Assembly: GCF_010730355.1 (NCBI RefSeq)
Contig: NZ_AP022576.1
Location: 4,402,001-4,466,000 of the forward strand
DNA: 64,000 nt
Direction of reading: 5' to 3'
Source: Mycobacterium florentinum
Lineage (GTDB): Bacteria > Actinomycetota > Actinomycetes > Mycobacteriales > Mycobacteriaceae
Made by a program: the position numbers and the translations under genes. The notes beneath the pieces were generated by a model. The model did not search any database. It was given only the letters and a program-made list of their open reading frames with translations, and was not told where the DNA came from. Below, piece after piece: positions 7,656 to 19,469 of this stretch; position 1 is the stretch's first letter, and each line of letters starts with the position of its first letter.

Positions 7656-8456
7656 CTAAGAGCCCAGTGCTACCGACGCTTCGGCGGTGTAGCACAGGAA
7701 CGTCAGGGTCTCCTGCAGATACAACTGCACGGTGTCGGCGTCGTGGCTGCTGTAGCCGATGGAGACGTCGGTGCCCAGCTGCAGATCGAAGTCACCGCCC
7801 CGGGTGGTCAGCACGAAGGCACCGTCGATGGCGGGCGCCCAGATGATGTCGCCGTTCACCAGGCGGTTGATGTGCTCGAGGATCGGATACCCGTGTTCGG
7901 TGGTTTCGCTCACCTTGGTGTAAGTATCTGCACACAGCAGAACCGAATACGGGCCGTCGACGCCGGCCAGCCGCAGCTCGGACAGCGCCTGCGAGATGAC
8001 GTCGGGGATCGCGCGAGGGTCGTCGGGCAACATCAGCGCGGGGTTCGAGCTGCAGTGGCGGATGCCGTCGATCGACGCGGCGGGGTAGCCCTCGAAAATG
8101 GCGCGGTCCTCGACGAAGGCCAGCTTCTTGGCCGCGGCCTTGACCGGATCCCAGTCGGCGTCCTGCGCGCCGCGCTCGACGTCGTCGATCTCGTCACGCG
8201 ACAGGCTGAACGGAACCCGCAGGCGGACAAGCGGTTTGCTGGCCCGCAGCTGCGCGACCACACCGTCGGTGGGAGCCTGCACGTCGACCAGCCGTCCCGT
8301 GCTGACCGCCGCGGTGATCGGACCGCCGGGCTCGCTCACGTCGACCACCCGGCGTCCCGCGATGTGCCGTTTGAACGTCCGCGACGCCTCCAATTCGATC
8401 TCGGCCCAGGCGGCGTCGGTGATCGGCGCTAGATCGCGGTACAGGTTGTTCTTCAT
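7656..8456 (-). CDS. enc: encapsulin nanocompartment shell protein
   Basis: The product is 266 residues, beginning [20 protein letters not shown], the family 1 encapsulin (linocin M18/Cfp29) start. It has the HK97-like fold and ends in the conserved FLCYTAEASVALGS region. The protein self-assembles into an icosahedral shell. Its start codon overlaps the stop of the upstream DyP peroxidase gene (ATGA), the classical cargo-shell operon. It is equivalent to Rv0798c, known as the secreted antigen Cfp29. Confidence 0.97.
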   Translation of the reverse strand: MKNNLYRDLAPITDAAWAEIELEASRTFKRHIAGRRVVDVSEPGGPITAAVSTGRLVDVQAPTDGVVAQLRASKPLVRLRVPFSLSRDEIDDVERGAQDADWDPVKAAAKKLAFVEDRAIFEGYPAASIDGIRHCSSNPALMLPDDPRAIPDVISQALSELRLAGVDGPYSVLLCADTYTKVSETTEHGYPILEHINRLVNGDIIWAPAIDGAFVLTTRGGDFDLQLGTDVSIGYSSHDADTVQLYLQETLTFLCYTAEASVALGS

Positions 8457-9514
8457 TGAGCGGTTCCTTTCAGGCTGCCGATCGATAGCGTGCCGTCATC
8501 AGTGGGGGACGTTTCCGGCCGCCCTGTCTGAAGCGGTGCGGGAAGGGGCGGTGGATCGTCGAGGAAGTCGATGGTGGGGGAGAAGAACAGCGCACCGGTC
8601 AGCGCGGTCGAGAAGTCCAGCACGCGATCGGTGTTGCCCGGCGGATCGCCGAGAAACATGTTACGCAGCATGCGTTCGGTGACCGCGGGCGTGCGGGAGT
8701 AACCGATGAAATAGGTGCCGTACTCGCCCTTGCCGACTTCACCGAACGGCATGTTGGCGCGCACGATCTTCAATTCGTTGCCGTCGTCATCTTCGATGAC
8801 GTTGAGCGCGATGTGGGCGTTGGACGGCTTGACGTCGTCGTCCATCTCGATGTCTTCGAGCTTGGTGCGGCCGAACACCATTTCCTGTTCCGTGACCGAC
8901 AGCGAATCCCACGCCGACATGTCGTGCACGTACTTCTGCACGTGCACGTAGCACCCGCCGGTGAAGTCGGGATCCTCGTCGCCGATCGCGGTGGCGTTGA
9001 GAGCGATTGGGCCGTCTGGATTTTCGGTGCCGTCGACAAAGCCGAGCAGATCGCGGTTGTCGAAGAACCGGAAGCCGTGCACTTCGTCGACGACACTGAC
9101 CGCGCCGGCCATCGCCTTGAGGATGCGGCCCGCCAGCTCGAAACAGACGTCCATCGTCTCGGCCCGAATATGGAACAGCAGGTCGCCGGGGGTGGCCGGC
9201 GCGCTATGCCGCGGTCCGCTCAGCTCGACGAAGGGATGCAGTTCGGCGGGGCGTGGTCCGCCGAACAACCGATCCCACGCGTCCGACCCGATCGACGTGA
9301 TCACCGACAGGTGCTTGCTCGGGTCGCGAAAGCCGATGGCGCGCACCAGGCCCGAGATGTCGGGCAGCGCGCCGTTCACGGTTGCCTCGCCGCCGTCGTC
9401 GATCGTGACGACCAAAAAGATCGCGGCAGGTGTCAGCGGCGTGAGGATGGGTTGGGGCTGAACCGGAGGCACCCTGCTGACCCTAGCGTCAACTGCGTGG
9501 TGGCGGACAGCCAT
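8453..9514 (-). CDS. DyP-type haem peroxidase, encapsulin cargo
   Basis: The product is about 353 residues. It has the DyP signature GFVDGTENP (catalytic aspartate region) and the later proximal-haem segment. The C-terminus carries LSIGSLKG, the encapsulation targeting peptide that docks cargo inside encapsulin shells. The ATG at 9514 gives [15 protein letters not shown]; upstream in-frame ATGs would intrude on the divergent aminopeptidase promoter. Peroxide detoxification within the compartment is established for this family in mycobacteria. Confidence 0.95.
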   Translation of the reverse strand: MAVRHHAVDARVSRVPPVQPQPILTPLTPAAIFLVVTIDDGGEATVNGALPDISGLVRAIGFRDPSKHLSVITSIGSDAWDRLFGGPRPAELHPFVELSGPRHSAPATPGDLLFHIRAETMDVCFELAGRILKAMAGAVSVVDEVHGFRFFDNRDLLGFVDGTENPDGPIALNATAIGDEDPDFTGGCYVHVQKYVHDMSAWDSLSVTEQEMVFGRTKLEDIEMDDDVKPSNAHIALNVIEDDDGNELKIVRANMPFGEVGKGEYGTYFIGYSRTPAVTERMLRNMFLGDPPGNTDRVLDFSTALTGALFFSPTIDFLDDPPPLPAPLQTGRPETSPTDDGTLSIGSLKGTAQ

Positions 9515-9524
9515 GATGTTGGAC

Positions 9525-10793
9525 ATGTCGGCCAGCGCCGCAGGCCTCTGCGAATTCATCGACGCCTCCCCGTCCCCGTTCCATGTCTGCGCCACGGTGG
9601 CGGGGCGGCTCCGGGCCGCCGGCTACACCGAACTGCGCGAAGCCGAGCCCTGGCCCGGGGAACCGGGACGCTTCTTCACCGTCCGCGCCGGGTCACTGGT
9701 CGCCTGGAACACGACCGGCCCCGACGGCCCGTTCCGGATCGTCGGCGGGCACACCGACAGCCCTAACCTGCGGGTCAAGCAGCATCCGGACCGCGTGGTG
9801 GCGGGCTGGCAGGTGGTGGCGCTGGAGCCCTACGGCGGGGCGTGGCTCAACTCCTGGCTCGACCGCGATTTGGGCATCAGCGGGCGGCTGTCGGTGCGGG
9901 ACGGCTCCGGGCTGGACCATCGGCTGGTCCGGATCGACGATCCGATCCTGCGGGTGCCGCAGCTGGCCATTCACCTCGCCGAGGACCGCAAGTCGGTGAC
10001 GCTGGACCCGCAGCGGCACGTCAACGCGGTCTGGGGCTCGAATGCACAAGGCGACCCTGCGCGTGCATTCGTGGACTACGTGGCCGGCCGCGCCGGGGTG
10101 GCGCCGGCCGACGTGCTGGCCGCCGACCTGATGACGCACGACCTGACCCCGTCGACGGTGCTCGGCGCCGACGGCAGTCTGCTCAGCGCGCCCCGGCTGG
10201 ACAACCAGGCCAGTTGCTATGCGGGGCTGGAGGCATTGCTTGCGGCCGAACCGCGCGCCAAGGTGCCGGTGTTGGTGCTGTTCGACCACGAGGAGGTCGG
10301 CTCGTCGTCGGACCACGGGGCGCAGTCCAACCTGCTGAGCACCGTCCTGGAGCGCATCGTGCTGGCGGCCGGCGGCAACCGGGAAGACTTCCTGCGGCGG
10401 CTGCCGGCATCGCTACTGGCCTCGGCCGACATGGCGCACGCCACCCATCCGAACTACCCGGAGCGCCACGAGCCCGGCCACCTGATCGCGATCAACGCCG
10501 GGCCGGTACTCAAGGTGCACCCCAATTTGCGGTACGCCACCGACGGGCGTACGGCGGCGGCGTTCGCGCTGGCGTGCGAGCAGGCCGGGGTGGGACTGCA
10601 GCGCTACGAGCATCGCGCCGACCTGCCCTGCGGTTCCACAATCGGGCCGATGGCCTCGGCGCAAACCGGCATCCCCACCGTCGACGTCGGCGCCGCCCAG
10701 CTCGCGATGCACTCCGCGCGCGAAATGATGGGTGCGCACGATGTGGCCGCCTATTCCGCTGCGCTGCAAGCGTTTTTGTCGCCCGAGGCATAG
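9525..10793 (+). CDS. pepC: M18 family aminopeptidase
   Basis: The product is 422 residues. It is a metallo-aminopeptidase with [12 protein letters not shown] (first metal histidine and aspartate), [16 protein letters not shown] (catalytic glutamate pair) and [10 protein letters not shown] (last metal histidine). The ATG at 9525 starts [20 protein letters not shown], as in other mycobacteria; in-frame ATGs at 9513 and 9516 are also present. Transcription is divergent from the DyP gene with almost no intergenic DNA, so at least one mRNA is likely leaderless. Cytoplasmic peptide turnover. Confidence 0.95.
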   Translation: MSASAAGLCEFIDASPSPFHVCATVAGRLRAAGYTELREAEPWPGEPGRFFTVRAGSLVAWNTTGPDGPFRIVGGHTDSPNLRVKQHPDRVVAGWQVVALEPYGGAWLNSWLDRDLGISGRLSVRDGSGLDHRLVRIDDPILRVPQLAIHLAEDRKSVTLDPQRHVNAVWGSNAQGDPARAFVDYVAGRAGVAPADVLAADLMTHDLTPSTVLGADGSLLSAPRLDNQASCYAGLEALLAAEPRAKVPVLVLFDHEEVGSSSDHGAQSNLLSTVLERIVLAAGGNREDFLRRLPASLLASADMAHATHPNYPERHEPGHLIAINAGPVLKVHPNLRYATDGRTAAAFALACEQAGVGLQRYEHRADLPCGSTIGPMASAQTGIPTVDVGAAQLAMHSAREMMGAHDVAAYSAALQAFLSPEA

Positions 10794-10804
10794 GGTTTGG
10801 CGGT

Positions 10805-11152
10805 ATGGCGCTCCACGTGGAAATGGTCACGATCGATTGCAGCGATCCGGCGACGTTGGCCGGGTGGTGGGCGCGGCAATTCGGTGGCACGACGCATGAT
10901 CTGCTCGCCGACGAATTCACGGTGGTGACCTTGCCCGACGGGCTACAGCTCGGATTCCAGAAGGTGCCGGATCCCACTCCCGGGAAAAACCGCGTGCACC
11001 TGGATTTCGGTGCCCAGGACGTGGACGAAGAAGTGTCGCGGCTGACGGCCGCGGGAGCCACCGAAGTGGGTAGGCACAGCTTCGGGGACGATTTTCGCTG
11101 GGTGGTACTGGCCGATCCCGAGGGCAATGTGTTCTGCGTGACCCGTCAGTAA
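10805..11152 (+). CDS. VOC family protein (Rv0801-like)
   Basis: The product is 115 residues, a single VOC fold: MALHVEMVTIDCSDPATLAG at the start and VVLADPEGNVFCVTRQ at the end, including the terminal glutamate region. It starts 11 bp after pepC and is probably co-transcribed with it. Metal-dependent dioxygenase, isomerase or binding activities are all possible in this fold. Its stop overlaps the convergent TetR gene by 7 bp. Confidence 0.88.
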   Translation: MALHVEMVTIDCSDPATLAGWWARQFGGTTHDLLADEFTVVTLPDGLQLGFQKVPDPTPGKNRVHLDFGAQDVDEEVSRLTAAGATEVGRHSFGDDFRWVVLADPEGNVFCVTRQ

Positions 11153-11763
11153 CTCGCTACCCCGTCGAGCAGCGCGTCGACGAGCCCGTCGAATCCGGGG
11201 CCGGCGCTGCCGCTGGTGAGCGCGTGGAACAGCAGGGCGCCGACCAACGCGTGCGCGACGGCGTCGACGTCCGCCCCGGCCCGCAGCTCGCCGTCGTCGA
11301 CGGCCCGGCGGAGTCTGGTCGTCAACCCGGCCAGCTGCGGGGCGCTCAACTGCCGATAGAGATCCTCGCCGTCACCCGCGCGCGCGGCGGCCGCCGCCAC
11401 CAGAGCCCGCACCAACGCGGCGTTGGGCGGCTCGGCCAGAAAATCGGCGTGTTCGTTCAGCCAGCTGCGCAGGTCCGCGCGGATGTCGCCGGTCTGGGCG
11501 ACCGGGAACGACCCCGATCGTCCGTAGGCCTCCAGCACCGCTTCGGCGACCAACGGGGCCTTCGACGACCACCGCCGGTACAGGGTTTTCTTCCCCACCC
11601 CCGCGCGGGCGGCGACGCTTTCCATCGACAATTCGGCGTAACTGCCCGCCGTCAGCAGCTCGCGGGTGGCGTCCAGAATCGCGTGATCCAGCCGGGCGTC
11701 ACGCGGTCGGCCGATCCGTTCGTCGGGCACTGGCGGTTGACTGCCGGGTTGGGTTACCTTCAT
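11146..11763 (-). CDS. TetR family transcriptional regulator
   Basis: The product is 205 residues with a textbook TetR HTH (LDHAILDATRELLTAGSYAEL, then RAGVGKKTLYRRWSSK) and a C-terminal all-helical ligand domain. It is divergent from the phosphotransferase gene, and a strong inverted repeat lies 15 bp upstream of its ATG. Autorepression and control of the phosphotransferase are the simplest reading. The inducer is unknown. Confidence 0.9.
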   Translation of the reverse strand: MKVTQPGSQPPVPDERIGRPRDARLDHAILDATRELLTAGSYAELSMESVAARAGVGKKTLYRRWSSKAPLVAEAVLEAYGRSGSFPVAQTGDIRADLRSWLNEHADFLAEPPNAALVRALVAAAAARAGDGEDLYRQLSAPQLAGLTTRLRRAVDDGELRAGADVDAVAHALVGALLFHALTSGSAGPGFDGLVDALLDGVASY

Positions 11764-11777
11764 CGTGCACAGTTTAG

Positions 11778-11797
11778 GAAACGATACGTGTCGTTTC
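11778..11797. promoter_or_regulatory. inverted-repeat operator between TetR and phosphotransferase genes
   Basis: GAAACGATACGTGTCGTTTC has perfect 7-bp arms (GAAACGA/TCGTTTC) around a 6-bp centre. Location and form are typical of a TetR-dimer site controlling both divergent genes. Confidence 0.65.
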
Positions 11798-11814
11798 TAG
11801 GAAAGGACTCGCCG

Positions 11815-12885
11815 GTGAGTGCTCCCTCGTTGTCGGTGCCGAAGACCTGGGACGAGATGACGCCGGAGTGGATGTCGGCGGCGCTGGCCGCGGACTTTCC
11901 CGGCGCCGAAGTCGATACGGTCACCGTGGAGCTGCGCGATGACGGCACCAACCGACGCGCCCGGTTGGGCGTGACCTATCGGGCCGGCCAGGGTCCCGCG
12001 ACGGTCTTCGTCAAGGCCGCCGATCCCGCGCACAAGGCGTTGATCCGGTTGACCAGCGGGATGTTCCACGAGCCTCGGCTCTTCACCTGCGGGGTGGAGT
12101 TGCCGCTCGAACATCCCGCCGTCCACACCGCGCTGATCGACGAGCCCGACTACGACTTCGTCCTGGTGATGGAGGATCTCCGGGCCCGCGGGGCCGATCC
12201 GCGCGACGGCACCCGGCCTTACACCGTCGAGCAGGCCGCCACCGGCGTGCGTGGTCTGGCTCGGATGCACGGCCGTTTTTGGGGGGAACGCGTGCTGCGC
12301 GAGCCGGCCCTGGGTTGGCTGGAACCCTTCCTGACCTGGGAAGGCATGCAGGCGGCGCCGCTGCCCGTCGCCCTCGAACGCCTCGGTGCCGATGCGCCCA
12401 CCGAGGTGACGTCGCTGAGCATCGACCAACTGATCGAATCGATCTGGAAGCCCTACATCAGGACGCTGACCACCTCGCCGCAGACCCTGCTGCACGGCGA
12501 TCCGCACATCGGGAACACCTACCTGCTGCCCAGCGGCGAGGTCGGGTTCCTCGACTGGCAGGTGGCCCGCCGGGGCAACTGGTCGCTGGATCTCGGCTAT
12601 TTCCTGCAGGGCGCGCTGACCGTCGAAGATCGCCGCCGCAGCGAACGTGATCTGCTTGCCGAGTACCGGGACTCGCTGGGGCTACCGGCCGACGAGGTGC
12701 CCAGCGCCGAGGAGATCTGGCAGCGCTACCGGGCTTCGGTCGCACACGGACTGACCCTGTGGCTGGTGACGGCCAGCGCCGGCGAGTGGCAACGGACGGA
12801 CGTCTCTGTCGCTCTGGCGCAACGATATTCGTTCGCCTACGCCGACCTCGACGCGGCGGCGGCACTGGCCGAGATCGCGGGCTGA
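11815..12885 (+). CDS. aminoglycoside-phosphotransferase-like (APH/ChoK) kinase family protein
   Basis: The product is 356 residues. The kinase-like fold shows the catalytic loop LLHGDPHIGNTYLL (Brenner motif HGDxHxxN) and the metal-binding GFLDWQVARRGNWSLDLGYF. The GTG at 11815 follows an AGGAAAGGA site; an in-frame GTG at 11788 falls inside the operator and is less likely. Members near TetR genes in mycobacteria are often linked to lipid or acyl-CoA pathways, but no substrate can be assigned. It is probably controlled by the divergent TetR protein. Confidence 0.87.
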   Translation: MSAPSLSVPKTWDEMTPEWMSAALAADFPGAEVDTVTVELRDDGTNRRARLGVTYRAGQGPATVFVKAADPAHKALIRLTSGMFHEPRLFTCGVELPLEHPAVHTALIDEPDYDFVLVMEDLRARGADPRDGTRPYTVEQAATGVRGLARMHGRFWGERVLREPALGWLEPFLTWEGMQAAPLPVALERLGADAPTEVTSLSIDQLIESIWKPYIRTLTTSPQTLLHGDPHIGNTYLLPSGEVGFLDWQVARRGNWSLDLGYFLQGALTVEDRRRSERDLLAEYRDSLGLPADEVPSAEEIWQRYRASVAHGLTLWLVTASAGEWQRTDVSVALAQRYSFAYADLDAAAALAEIAG

Positions 12886-12887
12886 GT

Positions 12888-13286
12888 TCAGCCCCGCTCC
12901 AGGATGGGTGGGTCGTAGCGGATGACGTTCTCCACGACCATCCCGTCGCGCGTGCGGACCCGGTCCAGGCCCCGGATCTGGAACGGGCCGTCCGGCCCGG
13001 TGCCCCGCCCGATGTAGTGCACGAACACCAGCTGCTCATCGGCGGCGGCACCGGATACCGTCGCGCTGTCGACGACCTCGAGCTGCAAATCCGGTGCGGC
13101 ATCCAGTATTTCGGCCAGCTTCGCCGTGTACGCGTCGATCCCGCGAACCGGCTCCGGGTCGCCCGGCCAGTAGCCGACGATGTCGTCGGCCAGGATGTCC
13201 AGCCCGCGCGACAGGTCGGGAGCCGCCCAGAACGCCGCGAACAGTTCGGCGCTGAACTTCGGTCCAGCAGAAGCGATGTCGGTCAT
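12888..13286 (-). CDS. SnoaL/NTF2-like protein
   Basis: The product is 132 residues with an ATG preceded by GGAGGG. The cone-shaped NTF2 fold is suggested by FSAELFAAFWAAPDLSRGLD, then DIVGYWPGDPEPVRGIDAY, and the strand pairs ending in RYDPPILERG. Such proteins are small isomerases, hydrolases or binding proteins. It converges on the phosphotransferase gene with a 2-bp gap and diverges from an XRE regulator, its probable controller. Confidence 0.82.
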   Translation of the reverse strand: MTDIASAGPKFSAELFAAFWAAPDLSRGLDILADDIVGYWPGDPEPVRGIDAYTAKLAEILDAAPDLQLEVVDSATVSGAAADEQLVFVHYIGRGTGPDGPFQIRGLDRVRTRDGMVVENVIRYDPPILERG

Positions 13287-13413
13287 GATTCCCTCCAGGG
13301 GCAGACGCTCGGATTGAGCGCGTTCGTCAGCAAGCGTGTCCCGGCGCGCTGCGGCAGCACAATTACCTCCAAGGTCATCGCCGTGACTACGCAAACGTGG
13401 TTACCGTGAGTGG

Positions 13414-14202
13414 GTGAGCCACGCGCCGGTCGGTGTCCTGTTGCGCGAATGGCGCACGCGCCGACGGGTCAGCCAGCTCGACCTGTCGCTGAGTGTCGGT
13501 GTGTCGGCACGGCATCTGAGCTTCATCGAGACCGGGCGCTCGCGACCGAGTCCGGAGATGGTGCTCACCCTGGCCGAGGGCCTCGACATTCCGTTGCGGG
13601 AGCGCAATGCGCTGCTGCTCGCCGCCGGGTTTGCCCCGCGCTACCAGGCGCGTCCGCTCGACGACGCGGCCCTGTCCCCGGCCCGGGACGCGGTGCAGCG
13701 CCTGCTCGACGCGCACGACCCTTACCCCGGCGTGGTCATCGACCGGTGCTGGAACATCGTGGGGGCCAACGCCGCCGCGTCCGCGCTCACCGCCGGCCTG
13801 TCCGAGGAACTGCTCGGCCCGCCGACCAACATCTACCGGCTGTGCCTGAATCCCGACGGCCTGGCGGCGCGGACCCTGAACTTCGGAGAATGGGCGGGCT
13901 ACCTGCTGCACCAGTTGCAGCGCACGATCGCACTGACCGGCGACCCGGCACTGCGGGCCCTGGGCGAAGAGGTGCGCTCCTACCCCGGTGTCGCGACGGC
14001 CGCGAAACCCTGGGGCACCCCGTCAGACGGCGCGTCGTTGCTGGTTCCGTTCGTGCTCGATGCCGGCGGCGGCCGGCGGCTGTCGATGTTCACCACCCTG
14101 ACGACGTTCGGCACTCCGCTCGACGTCACACTCGCCGAATTGGCCGTCGAATTGTTCTATCCGGCCGACGCCGAAAGCGCCCGCCTGCTGCGCGGCGAGT
14201 AG
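13414..14202 (+). CDS. XRE family regulator with MmyB-like ligand domain
   Basis: The product is 262 residues. It has an N-terminal Cro/CI HTH (residues 5-65: LREWRTRRRVSQLDLSLSV, SARHLSFIETGRSRPS) and a PAS-like MmyB domain (about 100-255, with DRCWNIVGANAAA and VDVTLAEL-type elements). In actinobacteria this family usually sits divergent to the small redox or hydrolase gene it controls, here the SnoaL-like gene 127 bp away. The GTG start gives the exact HTH spacing of the family. Confidence 0.9.
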   Translation: MSHAPVGVLLREWRTRRRVSQLDLSLSVGVSARHLSFIETGRSRPSPEMVLTLAEGLDIPLRERNALLLAAGFAPRYQARPLDDAALSPARDAVQRLLDAHDPYPGVVIDRCWNIVGANAAASALTAGLSEELLGPPTNIYRLCLNPDGLAARTLNFGEWAGYLLHQLQRTIALTGDPALRALGEEVRSYPGVATAAKPWGTPSDGASLLVPFVLDAGGGRRLSMFTTLTTFGTPLDVTLAELAVELFYPADAESARLLRGE

Positions 14203-14210
14203 CTCTTTAG

Positions 14211-16529
<2,319 letters not shown>

Positions 16530-16559
16530 GCGCCCCGGTTGGCGTGCGCGGCAACCGAT

Positions 16560-17846
16560 TTACCCGGTGTGCACCCGGTCCTGTTGGTCGGGGACGACGC
16601 TGCCGTCGGGACGGAGCAGCGGTGCCCGGCCGCCGTCAGGCGCGTCGAAACCCTGTGTCGCGCAGGGGTAGGGCGGGCTCACGCCCACGGGGCCGATGAA
16701 CATCGGGTTGACCAGCCATCGTCCGTCCAGATCGGCGTAGGCCCGGCACATCAACTCGATCTGGTTGCGATTGATCACCAGGTGCAGCGCGGTGGCGTCG
16801 GTGACGAAGGTGACGTCTCCATCGGAGTCGCCGGACCCGAGGACCTGGCGCCGCTGCTCGGGTAGCTGGTCGAAGGCGCCCGCCCCCTGGACGCCGAAGA
16901 CTTGCTCGTTGATCCGACAGCGCTTGCCCTCGTTATACGGAACCGACGGTTCCCCACCGCACAGCGCCAACCGCGTAGTCAGGACGTCGCCGTCGTGTTC
17001 GGTGCGGGTGCCCATCGCATGGTCGGCGGAGATTCCGAGATCGGCGGCCCAGACTCGCACCACCGGCTCGGGCGAGGCGGAGATGATTCGGACGTCAAAT
17101 CCGTTGGCCTGCAGCGTGGCAACGAGATCTCGCATCTGAGCGTAGTAGCGCACCCACCCGGTTTGGCGGGTGCTGCCCACCGGTTGTTCGGTGCCCTCGG
17201 GCGCGTCCAGGCTTTCCCGCCGGGCCGCTTCGGCGAAGCCGGTGATATCGGTCTCGGTCCAGCCGGCCAGCAGTTGCGAGCCCCAGGCGGCGGCGGGGTT
17301 GATGCGTCGATGGTTGTAACCGGTGAATGCCGGTGCGCCCGTGCGGGTCTGGCGATCGCCGGCTATCGAGACCAGTTCGTCGGCACACCCGGGGTTGGCT
17401 CCCGTCGGCAGCGGCTGGCCCGGGGGCGCCAGCGCGCCACAGGCAGCGGCCAATTCCGCGGCCGCCGCCGTGGTGAGGTATTGGCTTGTCGTGCTCCAAT
17501 TTCCGCCGGCGGGCTGACGCAGCTTCGAGTTGCGCACCATCCACCAGAAGGTCGCGGAGCCGATGTCGTTCTTCACCATGGTGCCGTCCCAGTCGAAGAG
17601 CGCCACCGGCGCGTCGTTCGTCTCGGGCTCCAGCTTGCCGCAGCTGCCCAGCTTGGCGATCATCGCGTTGAGCCGGTCCCGGTTGTCGCCAAACCAGCCG
17701 GGATCGGCGGCCAGGGTGCGGCAGCCGTTGTCGCTGGCGTCGCCTTCGCGATGGTCGCCCGAATCGCCGCAGCCCGACAGTGACGCCACGGTGATTGCCA
17801 ACGCCATGAGTCGACGAGCGACGGCCGCGCTCCGGTAAGAAGTCAT
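16560..17846 (-). CDS. HAD-family phosphatase-like lipoprotein
   Basis: The product is 428 residues. It begins with a lipoprotein signal peptide (ARRLMALAITVASLSGCGDS, lipobox LSGC), so it is anchored outside the membrane. HAD motif I is FDWDGTMVKND and motif IV is GSGDSDGDVTFV, both with the required aspartates, so phosphatase activity is plausible. It starts 8 bp after the Mce-like gene and is certainly in its operon. Exported HAD lipoproteins are uncommon; an extracytoplasmic phospholipid-headgroup or sugar-phosphate phosphatase is a guess. Confidence 0.85.
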   Translation of the reverse strand: MTSYRSAAVARRLMALAITVASLSGCGDSGDHREGDASDNGCRTLAADPGWFGDNRDRLNAMIAKLGSCGKLEPETNDAPVALFDWDGTMVKNDIGSATFWWMVRNSKLRQPAGGNWSTTSQYLTTAAAAELAAACGALAPPGQPLPTGANPGCADELVSIAGDRQTRTGAPAFTGYNHRRINPAAAWGSQLLAGWTETDITGFAEAARRESLDAPEGTEQPVGSTRQTGWVRYYAQMRDLVATLQANGFDVRIISASPEPVVRVWAADLGISADHAMGTRTEHDGDVLTTRLALCGGEPSVPYNEGKRCRINEQVFGVQGAGAFDQLPEQRRQVLGSGDSDGDVTFVTDATALHLVINRNQIELMCRAYADLDGRWLVNPMFIGPVGVSPPYPCATQGFDAPDGGRAPLLRPDGSVVPDQQDRVHTG

Positions 17847-17854
17847 CGTCTCTT

Positions 17855-19060
17855 TCAGGGGTTGATGGTGTTGTCGCCCAGCTGGCGGCCCCACACGTAT
17901 TCCACGGCGAGTGGTGAACCGACCTCAAAGTGGTTGTACGGGGCTACGCTCGCGCCGGTGTCCATGACGAGATAGGGGGCCGGCCACAGTTCGCGGGTGA
18001 TCGATTTCCAGCAGCCTGGCCGCCCGCCGGGGCCACCCCTGGCGTTGGTCCGCGGCAGGTTCTCGGGGTAGGTGTACGGATTCGGCGCTCCCGCGATCGA
18101 GCCCGAGGAGTGCGCCCCCAGCGCATAGCCGTTGTCGCCGAGCGCGACGTGCAGCTTGGGCGCGACTTCGTTGAAATTGCGGATGGTGCAAAAGATTTCG
18201 GGGCTGTATTCGTCCAGCAGCTGGGCGGTGGGAACGAGATCGGTGGCCCCTCGCGAAAAGTACGGCCCACTGCGCCCGAACACGTCGGCGCCGCTGTTGC
18301 CCAATCCCGCCGCCGCGAGCAACGCCGCATCCAGATCGCCCTGCTGCCGGTTGAGCGTCCGCGCGGTCGTCACCGCGTGCTCGAGCGCATCCCACAGGTC
18401 CGGGGTGGCATCGGCGTACGTGTCGCCCAGCGCCGCCAGCTGCGCAATATCGAAGCGGAGCCGCGGCAGCTGCGGATTCACGTCGTCGAGGATCGCGTTG
18501 CCGTTGAGCAGTGAGGCGCCGAATTTCTCCCCCAGCCCGGCCAGCGCCTGCGCCGTCGCGGACAACGTCAGGTTCACCTTCACCGGATCGATCTTCTCGG
18601 TGATCGATGTCAGTGTCTCGAACAACGTGTTGAACTCGGTCGTCACCGTCGTCGCATCGATTACCATCGACGGTGTAATCGATTGTGGTGCAGGGTTTTT
18701 CGGTGAACTCAAGGCGACGTATTTGTTGCCGAACACCGTGCTCGCCTTCACTTCGGCCGCCACATTGGCCGGAATCATGTTGACGTACCTCGGAGTCACG
18801 TCCAGCACCACTTCGGCGGCCGGCTGGCCGGCCCGGGTGATCTCGGAAATGCCGGCCACCCGGCCGATCTCGACACCGTTGTAGGTGACCTTGGAACCGG
18901 GATCCATCACCAGACCCGCGCGGGCGACCACCATCGTCAACTTCGTTTTCGGTGTGAAGTCTCCGCGGAACTGCGCGTACAAGACAAACCCAACGAGCCC
19001 CATGACCACGATCGTCACGAGGCCGACGGTTTTATACGGTGGCCCGCGGCGCGGATCCAT
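17855..19060 (-). CDS. orphan Mce-family (MlaD-like) protein
   Basis: The product is 401 residues. It has one N-terminal transmembrane helix (TVGLVTIVVMGLVGFVLYAQF), then the MlaD/MCE domain (about 35-120, with VMDPGSKVTYNGVEIGRVAG) and the long helical Mce region ending in a YVWGRQLGDN tail. Mce proteins form periplasmic lipid-transport channels, normally encoded as six in a row after two YrbE permeases. Here a single MceA-like gene stands alone with a HAD lipoprotein. It may pair with a Mce complex encoded elsewhere. Confidence 0.9.
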   Translation of the reverse strand: MDPRRGPPYKTVGLVTIVVMGLVGFVLYAQFRGDFTPKTKLTMVVARAGLVMDPGSKVTYNGVEIGRVAGISEITRAGQPAAEVVLDVTPRYVNMIPANVAAEVKASTVFGNKYVALSSPKNPAPQSITPSMVIDATTVTTEFNTLFETLTSITEKIDPVKVNLTLSATAQALAGLGEKFGASLLNGNAILDDVNPQLPRLRFDIAQLAALGDTYADATPDLWDALEHAVTTARTLNRQQGDLDAALLAAAGLGNSGADVFGRSGPYFSRGATDLVPTAQLLDEYSPEIFCTIRNFNEVAPKLHVALGDNGYALGAHSSGSIAGAPNPYTYPENLPRTNARGGPGGRPGCWKSITRELWPAPYLVMDTGASVAPYNHFEVGSPLAVEYVWGRQLGDNTINP

Positions 19061-19079
19061 GATTCTGAGACCCTAAGGT

Positions 19080-19469
19080 ATGGCCGCCCGCGATAGTGCC
19101 GATCCGGCCAAGACACGTCAGGTCCTAATGACCGTGGCGGACTGGCTGCGCGACGAAACGCGTCCGGCGCCGGATCGCGCCACACTGGCGACGGCGGTTC
19201 GGCTCACCGCACGCACGCTGGCCGCGCTGGCACCCGGCGCCAGCGTCGAGGTCCGGGTCCCGCCGTTCGTCGCGGTGCAGTGCCTGGCCGGGCCGAAACA
19301 CACCCGCGGCACGCCACCCAATGTGGTGGAAGCCGACCCGCGGACATGGTTGCTCCTGGCCACCGGAATCGTGACGCTCGCCGACGCGAAGGCCGCCGGA
19401 TCGCTGACGTTATCGGGGGCTCGAGCGGGTGAAATTGACCACTGGTTGCCCCTGTTCGATATGGGATGA
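19080..19469 (+). CDS. SCP2-like sterol carrier family protein (Rv0807-like)
   Basis: The product is 129 residues with a bacterial SCP-x/SCP2-like domain. Recognisable segments are VRVPPFVAVQCLAGPKHTRG and WLLLATGIVTLADAKAAGSL, then a short hydrophobic end. It is predicted to be cytoplasmic and to bind a lipid or small hydrophobic ligand. Its ATG lies only 19 bp from the divergent Mce gene start, leaving no room for leaders. It precedes purF, as in M. tuberculosis. Confidence 0.85.
   Translation: MAARDSADPAKTRQVLMTVADWLRDETRPAPDRATLATAVRLTARTLAALAPGASVEVRVPPFVAVQCLAGPKHTRGTPPNVVEADPRTWLLLATGIVTLADAKAAGSLTLSGARAGEIDHWLPLFDMG

Noticed and set aside
18132..18884. Plus-strand open frame opposite the Mce gene
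   Set aside because: Serine/alanine-rich shadow frame without homology; the Mce protein on the minus strand is clear.
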